A stretch of 11,015 nucleotides of DNA from Baffinella frigidus (GCA_026770585.1 MU646440.1:618931-629945), one strand, 5' to 3'; counted from the stretch's first letter, positions 5,377 to 10,930 are shown. Numbers and translations are program-made. The notes: a model not told the origin generated them from the letters alone.

Positions 5377-5565
5377 CCGAGATGAGAGTGTTCGAGGGGT
5401 TCAATGTTTGTAAAGCGCCGAAGGACGCGCTTGTTGACTTTTGAAAACTACTACCTGAAGGGGGGATTGACTTTTGGTGACCCCTTCCAAGACTCTGGCG
5501 TGGTGCCCCGGCGCAGGACACCATGTCAGGGCCCCTCGAACACGCACAGGGGCGAGGGGGGGTCT

Positions 5566-5886
5566 GAAGGGGGTCTAGGGTGCAGGGTGTAGGGTGTAGG
5601 GTGTGAGGTGTAGAGTGCAGGGTGTAAGGTGGTACACGGTGTAGGGTGCAGGGTGTAGGGTGAATGGTGCAGGGTCCAGGGTGTAGGGTGTAGGGTGTAG
5701 GGTGTAGGGTGTAGGGTGTAGGGTGTAGGGTCAAGGGTGTAGGGTGTAGGGTGTAGGATGCAGGGTGTACGGTGAATGGTGCAGGGTGAAGGGTGTAGAG
5801 TGTTGTGTGTAGGGTGTACGGCGTAGGGTGCAGGAACCAGGGTGTAGGGTGAATGGCGCAGGGTACAGGGTGCAGTGTGTAGGGTG
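5566..5886. repeat. tandem GGGTGTA array (drifted telomere-like repeat)
   Basis: About 40 units of GGGTGTA with variants GGGTGCA, GGGTGAA and GGGTACA. The unit is 7 bp, the same length as TTTAGGG, and sits among TTTAGGG-like tracts, so it may be a drifted telomere-type repeat. The long minus-strand ORF here (PYTLHPTPYTLHP and similar) exists only because 7-bp repeats lacking stops stay open. The preceding stretch 5380-5565 holds nothing I can identify. Confidence 0.9.
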
Positions 5887-5888
5887 AC

Positions 5889-6026
5889 CTCGCGAGGTTC
5901 CCAAGGGCGACTTCCGCCAAGTCGAGGTTCTCATCAAGCTTGCTGGCAGCCTCGCCATCCATCCCATCTTCCGCGCGGGCTTCCGCGAGGGCCGCGCGCG
6001 CCTCGAGTCGCCCCATCGACACCATT
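5889..6026 (-). CDS. candidate acidic coiled-coil exon
   Basis: On the minus strand an acceptor (CTCTGGCAG|AATGG) and a donor (CTCGCGAG|GTCACC) enclose 138 bp: one base, 45 codons and two bases. It reads MVSMGRLEARAALAEARAED, GMDGEAASKLDENLDL, then AEVALGNLAR. Strongly acidic with regular Leu/Ala spacing, consistent with helix or coiled coil. The start phase fits exon 7270-7341 and the end phase fits exon 5134-5227. The acceptor side and first 6-9 codons are repeated several times upstream (6026-6540). The donor lies directly against the GGGTGTA array. Product unknown. Confidence 0.5.
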
Positions 6027-6540
6027 CTGCCAGAGTACGGTTCAGGCTGCAGGATTCATGGGAAAACGCGTCGAGTCGCCCCATTGAAAGCATTCTGCCA
6101 GAGTACGGTTCAAGCTGCAGCATTTTTACTCATGAGAAAACGCCGCACACGTCGTGGCACTGTCCCTGCTAGCAGCCCCATTGAAAGCATTCTGCCAGGT
6201 CAGGGTTCAAGGGTTCAGCATTTTCGCTCATGAGAAAACACGTGCACAGCGCCTCGAGTCGTCCCGTCGACAACATTCTGCTAGGGTAGGATTTTCGCTC
6301 ATGAGAAAACGGTTCAGGATTTTCGCTCATGAGAAAAAATGGTTCAGGATTTTCGCTCATGGAAAGACGCGTGCATAGCTCCGCACACGTCGTGGCACAG
6401 TCCCTGCTAGCAGCCCCATCGACAGCATTCTGCGCACACAGCCACTCCGTCGACCCCATTACCATTCACTTCGCAGCATTCATTTCAGCATTTGTTTCGC
6501 GCCGCTAGCCACCCCATCGATAAAATTCTACCCGCACAGA
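6027..6540 (-). repeat. serial duplicates of an exon start (ML/VSMGRL module)
   Basis: On the minus strand GCAGAATG(C/G)T(T/G)TC(A/G)ATGGGG or close variants recur near 6070-6095, 6170-6195, 6255-6280, 6405-6432 and 6505-6530, besides the parent at 6007-6029. Each resembles the acceptor plus first codons of exon 5889-6026 (MLSMGRL, MLSMGLL, MLSTGRL, ILSMGWL). Between them TTTTCGCTCATGAGAAAA recurs at about 6225, 6293, 6320 and 6350, and GCACACGTCGTGGCAC twice. None continues as a full exon, so the block is tandem decay products. Confidence 0.6.
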
Positions 6541-6554
6541 GACCTTCCACCCAA

Positions 6555-6733
6555 CCACACGAGGCTACCCAGGCGAACAGAATAAAACGGACTTTTAAAG
6601 TTTTGTGGGCAAATGATCACGTTTCCGCCCGTTGAGCGGTCGGAACTGTGTAAAGTCACTGCTTTTGATCTGAAAATTACTACACACGTTTACAATCGAC
6701 ATTTATTCTGTTCGCATAGGTAGCCTCGTGTGG
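6555..6733. mobile_element. TIR element D1, about 179 bp
   Basis: CCACACGAGGCTACC and GCGAACAGAATAAA at the left pair with the complement at the right over about 32 bp. The interior has AAATGATCACGTTTCC, as in D2, and TGAAAATTACTACACAC, the motif seen inside elements G, H, I and L. Possible 2-bp duplication AA at 6553-6554 and 6734-6735. Its right end runs directly into element C2. Confidence 0.8.
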
Positions 6734-6884
6734 AACACAGCGAACTTCGAAGAGATTTCGAATAACCCCTCAGCGATACGATGCGGTAGGCAATCCGTAG
6801 GGACACAGGGGGGGTTCCTACGGATAAGGTAACGGAAAGGTGGCCCGATTTGGTCCGAAAATCCCTTCGAAGTCTGCTATGTGG
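6734..6884 (+). mobile_element. family C element copy C2, about 151 bp
   Basis: ACACAGCGAACTTCGAAG at the left and CTTCGAAGTCTGCTATGTGG at the right are inverted repeats. The interior GGTAGGCAATCCGTAGGG and TTCCTACGGATAAGGTAAC matches C1 at 3963-4075. The ends correspond to CCACAYAGC, so it resembles the CCAC group. Directly adjacent to D1: either one inserted at the end of the other or they share a target. Confidence 0.7.
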
Positions 6885-7061
6885 CACACGCGTCACGTGC
6901 ATGCTCAGAGAAGACGGGTCCCTTCTTCTGTCCGTGCGGCGCCCTGCGCGACTTTTGCACCTGAAATCAGTTTCGGTGCCGCTGCCGAGCGAAGACGTGA
7001 TTCAACTTCAAAGGATTTTAAAAATCTTCACCTGAATCCTAAGGGCAATGGTCTATGAAAA

Positions 7062-7100
7062 TAAAAAAGGTGGGGCCGGATAAAAAAGGTGGGGCCTTTT
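7062..7100. repeat. short duplication AAAAAAGGTGGGGCC
   Basis: ATAAAAAAGGTGGGGCC occurs twice about 18 bp apart (7063-7079 and 7081-7097). The stretch 6885-7165 around it shows no gene or recognisable element. Confidence 0.75.
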
Positions 7101-7170
7101 AAAATGAACACTCAGGTGCCTCGAGAGGGGCTGCACTGGTGATCTGATGAGATGTGCGCCATTTCTGCAG

Positions 7171-7242
7171 AAAGAAAATGTATCCCTATGTAGGAGTTGA
7201 AAGAAGATTAATTAGGGCCCCAAGTAAATTTAATTAGGGCTG
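7171..7242 (+). mobile_element. truncated family B copy (B3)
   Basis: It is nearly identical to positions 4402-4473 of copy B2 (AAGAAAATGTATCCC, TATGTAGGAGTTGAAAGAAG, CCAAGTAAATTTAATTAGGGC), with about two differences. Both ends are missing. The high identity and matching left breakpoint suggest B2 and B3 descend from the same already shortened copy. Confidence 0.75.
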
Positions 7243-7269
7243 TTCTCTTTGGGTCTCGGGGTTCGCAAC

Positions 7270-7341
7270 CTAATCATCTCCGACAGCTGCATCTTCATCA
7301 GCTCCTGCGCCCCAGAATCCTCATACCCCCCATCATCCCGA
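7270..7341 (-). CDS. candidate exon, 72 bp
   Basis: On the minus strand an acceptor (GGCGTACAG|TCGG) and a donor (ATGATTAG|GTTGCG) bound one base, 23 codons and two bases: RDDGGYEDSGAQELMKM then QLSEMI plus a split Arg codon. Charged and helix-prone in its second half, like the other candidates. The end phase fits exon 5889-6026, but the start phase does not fit exon 8236-8388. The upstream flank is a G/C run (7330-7430) and the downstream flank is element B3. Less certain than the 5134 and 8236 exons. Confidence 0.35.
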
Positions 7342-7349
7342 CTGTACGC

Positions 7350-7425
7350 CATCACCCCCCCCGCAGTCGGCCTCCCTCCCGCCGCCCCCCCCCCTCCGCC
7401 CCCGCCCCCGCCCCCCCCGCGTCGT
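7350..7425. repeat. C-rich low-complexity tract
   Basis: Runs of C and CCG dominate the plus strand. On the minus strand it would encode poly-Gly, which is probably not coding. It could be an intronic polypurine stretch. Confidence 0.85.
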
Positions 7426-7629
7426 GCATCGCGGTTGCGGGATTGCTGATTTCGGCGTTCTTCTGGCGCGGCCTTTTGAAGCTGGACGCCCATGAGCTTT
7501 GTCCGGACCTCCTCTGTCTCTTCTTTTTGGAGCGCGACCTGCCTCCCGCCGTCTCAACTCAGGGCGAGTCACCGTGTGGAACGGTGAGAATCGCCGTTTG
7601 GAAGAGTGGAAGGGTTATGCGACGCGATC

Positions 7630-7789
7630 TTATCTCACACAATGTATTCATTAATTGGTTTTGGGAAGTCAACTCCCCCACAAAATCGTAAAGTTAATAT
7701 TCTAATTAGTAACAGAAAATAATAAGCTGTCGATTTTGTGGGGACGTTGACTTTCTGGAACCAATTAATAAATACATTGTGCCAGATAA
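7630..7789. mobile_element. TIR element F, 160 bp with GATC target duplication
   Basis: The ends TTATCTCACACAATG and CATTGTGCCAGATAA open inverted arms of about 60 bp (TATT(C/T)ATTAATTGGTT, AAGTCAACTCCCCCAC, AAAATCG). GATC is duplicated at 7626-7629 and 7790-7793. The terminal TTATCT and the inner AAGTCAAYTCCCC are shared with family A, though the rest of the arms differ, so A and F are distant relatives. No ORF. Confidence 0.88.
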
Positions 7790-7829
7790 GATCGGCGCTC
7801 GCACGCCCCGGTGAGGTGGCCGCGCAAGC

Positions 7830-8040
7830 ACCCACGCCGAGCTCTGGTGCTCACTCGCTCTTATTCACTCGCTATACCACATCAACGACACGGAGCTTGT
7901 CGGATGCAAAGCCCCCAAGGCTTTCCACCAGCCACAGCAATTCCAAGACACGAACCATACGTTGGCGTGGGTATAATTGGATGAGGAACCTGGGCCCATC
8001 GCGGGCTCCGGTGTTCACTCGCTGGTATCCACTCCCACCC
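7830..8040. repeat. short dispersed duplications around 7850-8035 and 8205-8245
   Basis: GCTCTGGTGCTCACTCGCT (7842-7860) recurs as GCTCCGGTGTTCACTCGCT (8005-8023). GGCGTGGGTATAATTGGAT..GGAACCTGGGC (7964-7995) recurs around 8210-8241 as CGTGGGTGGGATTGGATCGGGAACCTGGGC, the donor side of exon 8236-8388. The first copy is thus a decayed duplicate of that exon's 3' edge plus intron. I see no intact exon here. Confidence 0.5.
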
Positions 8041-8070
8041 TGGATGGAACATTATGGTATTTTGAGCATT

Positions 8071-8113
8071 CTTAAGTCAACTCCCCTTGCAGAACACGCC
8101 ACAATGTGGCGTG
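8071..8113. mobile_element. possible A/F-family arm remnant with a 9-bp hairpin
   Basis: CTTAAGTCAACTCCCCTTGC matches the subterminal arm of A and F elements. Immediately after it, CACGCCACA and TGTGGCGTG (8095-8113) form a perfect stem with a one-base loop. No complete element can be traced. Confidence 0.35.
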
Positions 8114-8235
8114 CCCGTGATGAATGGATCTGGTACAAAAAGGTCTAATATGTATTTCAGTGGTATAAATCATGTCAACTTTTGCGATAAAGGGTTATTC
8201 GGGATTGGCCACGTGGGTGGGATTGGATCGGGAAC

Positions 8236-8388
8236 CTGGGCTTTCCAGTGCGCGATCTCCCCCCGATGAGCCTCGTGGCGCGCCTCATCAGCCACGCCCA
8301 CCTCTTCCAGCTTCTTCTCCACGCGTTTGATCGCTGCCAGCATCCCGGGGATCCGCGTTGCCTCTGACGACAGCTGCTCCTCCAGAAC
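8236..8388 (-). CDS. candidate coiled-coil exon, 51 codons
   Basis: One of the two strongest coding segments. On the minus strand the acceptor ACGAGACAG|GTTCTGG and the donor AAAGCCCAG|GTTCCC bound exactly 51 open codons. They read VLEEQLSSEATRIPGML, AAIKRVEKKLEEVGVADEA and RHEAHRGEIAHWKAQ in order. Leu/Ile/Val at heptad-like spacing with many K/E/R suggests a coiled coil over most of the exon. Phase 0/0 fits the end of exon 10258-10341. The upstream bases ACG AGA CAG also remain in frame in both copies, so the real acceptor might be a few codons further out were it not cut by element B4. A partial copy lies at 8538-8600. No family is recognised. Confidence 0.6.
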
Positions 8389-8393
8389 CTGTC

Positions 8394-8537
8394 TCGTATG
8401 GGAACACGTTTAATTTACAAGAAAACGACCTATCAAACCGGGTTCTGGTCCTAATTAAATTTACTTGTGACCCTAATTACCCTGCGTCCAACTCCTATGA
8501 ACAATTAGAGATGCATTTTCTTTTGCATTAAACATGT
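8394..8537 (-). mobile_element. family B element copy B4, most complete
   Basis: On the plus strand it runs from TCGTATGGGAACACGTTTAAT to ATTAAACATGTC. The outer inverted repeats are AACACGTTTAAT and ATTAAACATGT, with AGAAAACG and GCATTTTCTTTT just inside. The core has CCTAATTAAATTTACTTG and CAACTCCTATGAAC. It is the only copy with both ends recognisable, though the terminal TCATCC is mutated. It lies precisely between exon 8236-8388 and its partial copy 8538-8600. Confidence 0.7.
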
Positions 8538-8600
8538 CTCGATCGCTGCCAGCATCCCGAGGATGCGTGCCGCCTCTGACGACAGCTGCTCCTCCAAAGC
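8538..8600 (-). pseudogene. partial duplicate of exon 8236-8388
   Basis: The minus strand reads ALEEQLSSEAARILGMLAAIE after the same ACGAGACAG acceptor. That is 21 codons matching the first 20-21 of the downstream exon, with about eight nucleotide differences. It then stops at element B4 (GAG|ACATG), with no donor at the junction. The frame is open, so it is either a truncated duplicate or an exon whose 3' part has been lost. Upstream, CTCTAG|TGGCG offers an alternative acceptor that would add A-T-R-Q in frame. Confidence 0.5.
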
Positions 8601-8628
8601 CTGTCTCGTCGCCACTAGAGTGGGTAAC

Positions 8629-8799
8629 CTCGTTACACAAGCTTCCAGCCCTGATGGGCTTTTTGGGACCTGAAGCGGATCAAATCCCCTCTACACTCAC
8701 CCCCTTTTCAGACTTTGAAACATTTCAGGCCTCGAAAAGGGATTTGATCCGCTTCAGGGCCCAGAAAAGCCCTCCAGGGCTGGAAGCTTGCGTGACGAA
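8629..8799. mobile_element. TIR element E, about 171 bp
   Basis: Left CTCGTTACACAAGCTTCC and AGCCCTGATGGGCTTTTTGG pair with the right-hand complement, followed inward by GACCTGAAGCGGATCAAATC; the inverted arms total about 62 bp. Possible 2-bp duplication AC at 8627-8628 and 8800-8801, which is weak evidence. The interior is short and non-coding. It lies just upstream, on the minus strand, of exon copy 8538-8600. Confidence 0.75.
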
Positions 8800-8841
8800 A
8801 CTGGTGTCTGCACAGCTCTGGATCAAGGGGCTGGCGCGGAC

Positions 8842-9025
8842 CCACACAAGGCTATCCATGCGAACAGAATAAAATGGCGTTTTTAAAAATTTGTGGGGAA
8901 ATGATCACGTTTCCCCCGGAAAAACCGGGAGGAAACGTGATCATTTGCTGACTTTTGGCGATGTTTCCTGGGCAATAAACCAATAATTGACTTATGAATC
9001 TGTTCGCATGGATAGCCTCGTGTGG
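8842..9025. mobile_element. TIR element D2, about 184 bp
   Basis: CCACACAAGGCTATCCATGC and GAACAGAATAAAA pair with the right end, whose complement reads CCACACGAGGCTATCCATGC. It matches D1 in both ends and in AAATGATCACGTTTCC. The flanks allow two readings: a 2-bp duplication AC (8840-8841, 9026-9027) or a 6-bp duplication GGACCC (8838-8843, 9024-9029) with the element starting at ACAC. An internal hairpin of about 22 bp per arm (8894-8946) around CCCGGAAAAACCGGG is absent from D1. Confidence 0.82.
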
Positions 9026-9044
9026 ACCCTGGCGTGACAGTCAA

Positions 9045-9216
9045 CCACGCAAGAGTGTAGAGCAGAGTGACACACAGGAGAAATAGTAGAATTCTACTAT
9101 TTCTTAAGTTCATAAGTGGACATTCTTCCCACAGGAAAATCGAAATTTCGGAAGGTTGTTACAAATTCCGTATGAACTGGCTTGTTTTCCCAGGTCAGCC
9201 CTACACTCTTGCGTGG
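9045..9216. mobile_element. TIR element O, 172 bp, with 26-bp internal palindrome
   Basis: CCACGCAAGAGTGTAG at 9045-9060 is matched by its complement at 9201-9216. The flanking bases AA (9043-9044 and 9217-9218) may be a 2-bp duplication, as in D1. The arms are otherwise short. The perfect palindrome at 9079-9104 is centred on GAATTC. CCAC ends link it to the D, C and J group. Confidence 0.72.
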
Positions 9217-9254
9217 AAGGGACCTCGCATGGCCTCAGTGAACCCCACGGGGGG

Positions 9255-9420
9255 TTACTTAACCCCTAACCACTAAACCCCAACCCTAAACCACCATGAA
9301 TCCTTCAACATTAAACCACCATACATCCTACATCCTACGTCCCTAACCACTAAACCCTAACCCTAAACCACTATAAATCCTACATCCTACACCATCAATC
9401 CTGCATCCTACATCCTATGG
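9255..9420. repeat. degenerate telomere-like repeats (CCCTAAACCACTA)
   Basis: CCCCTAACCACTAAACCCC, CCCTAAACCAC and CATCCTACATCCTAC units follow each other with drift. All reading frames are repeat-derived. The tract continues on the other side of element H. Confidence 0.85.
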
Positions 9421-9429
9421 GGAGCACCT

Positions 9430-9560
9430 TTATCCGGGAACAAGTATTTTTCTTTTTAAAAATCCGTACGAAAATTACCACACAATTGTTTCGGACGTGA
9501 CCAGTTGTGTAGTAATTTTCATTACCAGCTTTTAAAAGAAAAATACTTGTTCCCGGATAA
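9430..9560. mobile_element. TIR element H, 131 bp with ACCT target duplication
   Basis: The ends are TTATCCGGGAACAAG and its complement. Arms of about 55 bp run through TATTTTTCTTTT to CGAAAATTACYACACAA. ACCT is duplicated at 9426-9429 and 9561-9564, giving a clean empty site GGAGCACCTAGGCC. The terminal and inner motifs match element G. The loop contains GGACGTGAC, also found (inverted) in the loop of element I. Inserted within telomere-like repeats. No ORF. Confidence 0.9.
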
Positions 9561-9574
9561 ACCTAGGCCGAGGG

Positions 9575-9800
9575 ATGCCGCAGGGCCTCAGGGGTTTAGT
9601 CACCCCCTGAGGGTTGGGGGGTTTAGTAACCCCTAGGGTGCAGGAATATAGCATCCCCTAGGGTCAGGGGTTTTGGCAACCCCCCTTAGGGTTTCTACGG
9701 GGGGGGGACTAAACCCCTGACCACCAAACCCTCACCCTAAATCCTAACATCTAACCCCTAAAACCTACACCATGAATCTTGCATACTACATCCTGAGGGG
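9575..9800. repeat. degenerate telomere-like repeats, mixed orientation
   Basis: CTCAGGGGTTTAGTCACCCC, GGGTTGGGGGGTTTAGTAACC and CCCTAGGGTCAGGGGTTTTGG are in G-rich orientation, then CCCCTGACCACCAAACCC is C-rich from about 9710. The switch of strand bias inside one tract suggests inversion or independent drift. No gene. Confidence 0.8.
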
Positions 9801-9805
9801 TGCAC

Positions 9806-9858
9806 CTCGATGTGTTGACGCATGCCACACAGGGTCGGGGCTTGCGAATCGAGCGCCT
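9806..9858 (-). pseudogene. copy 3 of the ALDSQAPTLLGM exon end
   Basis: The minus strand reads ALDSQAPTLCGMRQHIE, then GAG|GTGCACC, so a donor is still present. It matches the last 17 codons of exon 10258-10341. The 5' half is replaced by AAATAAATAAATAAACCCC repeats, leaving no acceptor. The frame is open. Confidence 0.55.
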
Positions 9859-10060
9859 AAATAAATAAATAAACCCCCACAACTAAATAAACCCCAACAA
9901 CCTTTAAATAAACCCCTAACCCATATACATAAATAAACCCCTAAAACCTGTAAATAAACCCTATACATAAACAAAACCCTAAAATCTATTAATGCACCCC
10001 TAAAACCTATACCTAATCCCCTCAAATCTATATAAATAAACCCCTAAAACCTACATGAAA
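9859..10060. repeat. AAATAAACCCCTAAAACCT tandem array
   Basis: Drifted units of about 20-25 bp, such as AAATAAACCCCTAAAACCTGT and AAATAAACCCTATACATAAAC, fill the space between two exon copies, with a further short run at 10160-10235. They look telomere-derived (CCCCTAAAACC) with AT-rich spacers. Confidence 0.85.
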
Positions 10061-10077
10061 CATCCTGAGGGGGGCTC

Positions 10078-10130
10078 CTCGACGTGGACACGCATGCCAA
10101 GCAGGGTCGGTGCTTGCGAATCGAGCGCCT
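10078..10130 (-). pseudogene. copy 2 of the ALDSQAPTLLGM exon end
   Basis: The minus strand reads ALDSQAPTLLGMRVHVE, then GAG|GAGCCC: the donor GT is lost. The 5' part is again replaced by AATGAATGAATGAAACCC. Both this copy and copy 3 are preceded on the plus strand by ACATCCTGAGGGG, so the duplicated unit included intron bases. Confidence 0.55.
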
Positions 10131-10257
10131 GAACAAGTAAATGAATGAATGAAACCCGAGCGCCTGAATAAAAAAATTAAAAAATACATTAATAAACCCC
10201 TAAAACCTATGTATAAAACCCTAAAACCTGCACCATCAACCATCCGGATGGGAGAAC

Positions 10258-10341
10258 CTCGATGTGGTCTCGCATGCCAAGCAAAGTCGGGGCTTGCGAA
10301 TCTAGCGCCTCCTCCGTGCTTCTCAGGTCATTCCGAACCGC
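10258..10341 (-). CDS. candidate exon, 28 codons, parent of a triplicated exon
   Basis: On the minus strand an acceptor (CTGACGCAG|GCGG) and a donor (ATCGAG|GTTCTCC) bound exactly 28 open codons: AVRNDLRSTEEALDSQ followed by APTLLGMRDHIE. Amphipathic and charged. Phase 0/0 fits exon 8236-8388. The two other copies (10078-10130, 9806-9858) keep ALDSQAPTL(L/C)GMR, mostly with synonymous changes, which supports a coding origin. It is the most upstream exon I can see in this window; nothing I can identify as a 5' end or promoter lies above it. Confidence 0.5.
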
Positions 10342-10344
10342 CTG

Positions 10345-10440
10345 CGTCAGGGCTCAGGGTTTAGCGATTAGGATTCCGGGTTCAGGTTTGAGGGTTGATA
10401 GTTGAGGGTTTGGTGTTGAGGGTTTGGTGTTTGGGGTTTG
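10345..10440. repeat. degenerate telomere-like repeats, TTTAGGG orientation
   Basis: CAGGGTTTAGCGATTAGG, GGGTTCAGGTTTGAGGG and TTGAGGGTTTGGTG units. They are opposite in strand to the tract below 10240. Confidence 0.8.
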
Positions 10441-10488
10441 GCCCCCCTACCCTGTCCCTCTCCCTCCCTCCGCCTCCCTATCTCCCAT

Positions 10489-10665
10489 GTAAGACATATT
10501 CTGGGGTGGGGAAGACATATTCTGGGTTGGGTAAGACATATTCTGACATATTCTGGGTTGGGTGAGACATATTCTAGACATATTCTGGGTTGGGTACTTC
10601 GAAAAATTATACAAAATAGATTTATTTAAAATTGAAACCTTAAGACATATTCCGGGGTGGGGAAG
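10489..10665. repeat. tandem repeat AAGACATATTCTGGGTTGGGT
   Basis: GACATATTCTGG(G)(G/T)TGGG recurs with start points near 10492, 10513, 10534, 10547, 10566 and 10577, and again near 10644 after an A/T-rich gap (10600-10640). The unit is about 20-21 bp with shortened variants of about 13 bp. The ORFs HILGWGRHILGW are derived from it. Confidence 0.88.
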
Positions 10666-10755
10666 GGGGGGGTGGACCGTCCGCGGCCCAGGGCCAGGTC
10701 CTCGCGGCCTTGCGATACCCGCACTTTCTCCCTCTATCCCAACCTATCTTCCATG

Positions 10756-10930
10756 TAGAGCGCTGTGCAGAGAAGTTGGCCACCGAAAAATGGGAAAATG
10801 GGAAAATTGGAGCCATTTTGTCCACCTTTGAGAAATTCATGGTACTAAATTTCTCAAAGGTGGACAAAACGGCTCTAATTTCTCGATTTTCCATCATTTC
10901 CCGTGGCCAACTTCTCTGCAACGCGCTCTA
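10756..10930. mobile_element. TIR element N, 175 bp, almost a full-length palindrome
   Basis: TAGAGCGCTGTGCAGAGAAG, TTGGCCACC, AGCCATTTTGTCCACC and TTTGAGAAATT on the left have complements in the right half, giving arms of about 80 bp with some mismatches and a loop of about 9 bases (CATGGTACT). No clear target duplication. It shares no ends with the other groups. Transcribed, it would form a long hairpin. No ORF of its own. Beyond it, 10931-11015 contains nothing I recognise. Confidence 0.82.

Noticed and set aside
5566-5886. CRISPR-like array
   Set aside because: The units are contiguous 7-bp repeats without unique spacers, and the surrounding sequence is eukaryotic in character.
5366-6025. 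Longest open frame (219 codons, minus strand) as one protein
   Set aside because: Its middle and end are PYTLHP-type translation of the GGGTGTA array. Only the first part (5889-6026) has non-repeat composition and a plausible donor, so I kept just that exon.
2401-8540. Family B elements as tRNA-derived SINEs
   Set aside because: They have inverted terminal repeats, and I see no A-box/B-box pair or poly-A tail.
10434-10831. HILGWGRHILGW ORFs as a repeat protein
   Set aside because: They come only from the 20-bp DNA repeat, with no start context or non-repeat extension.
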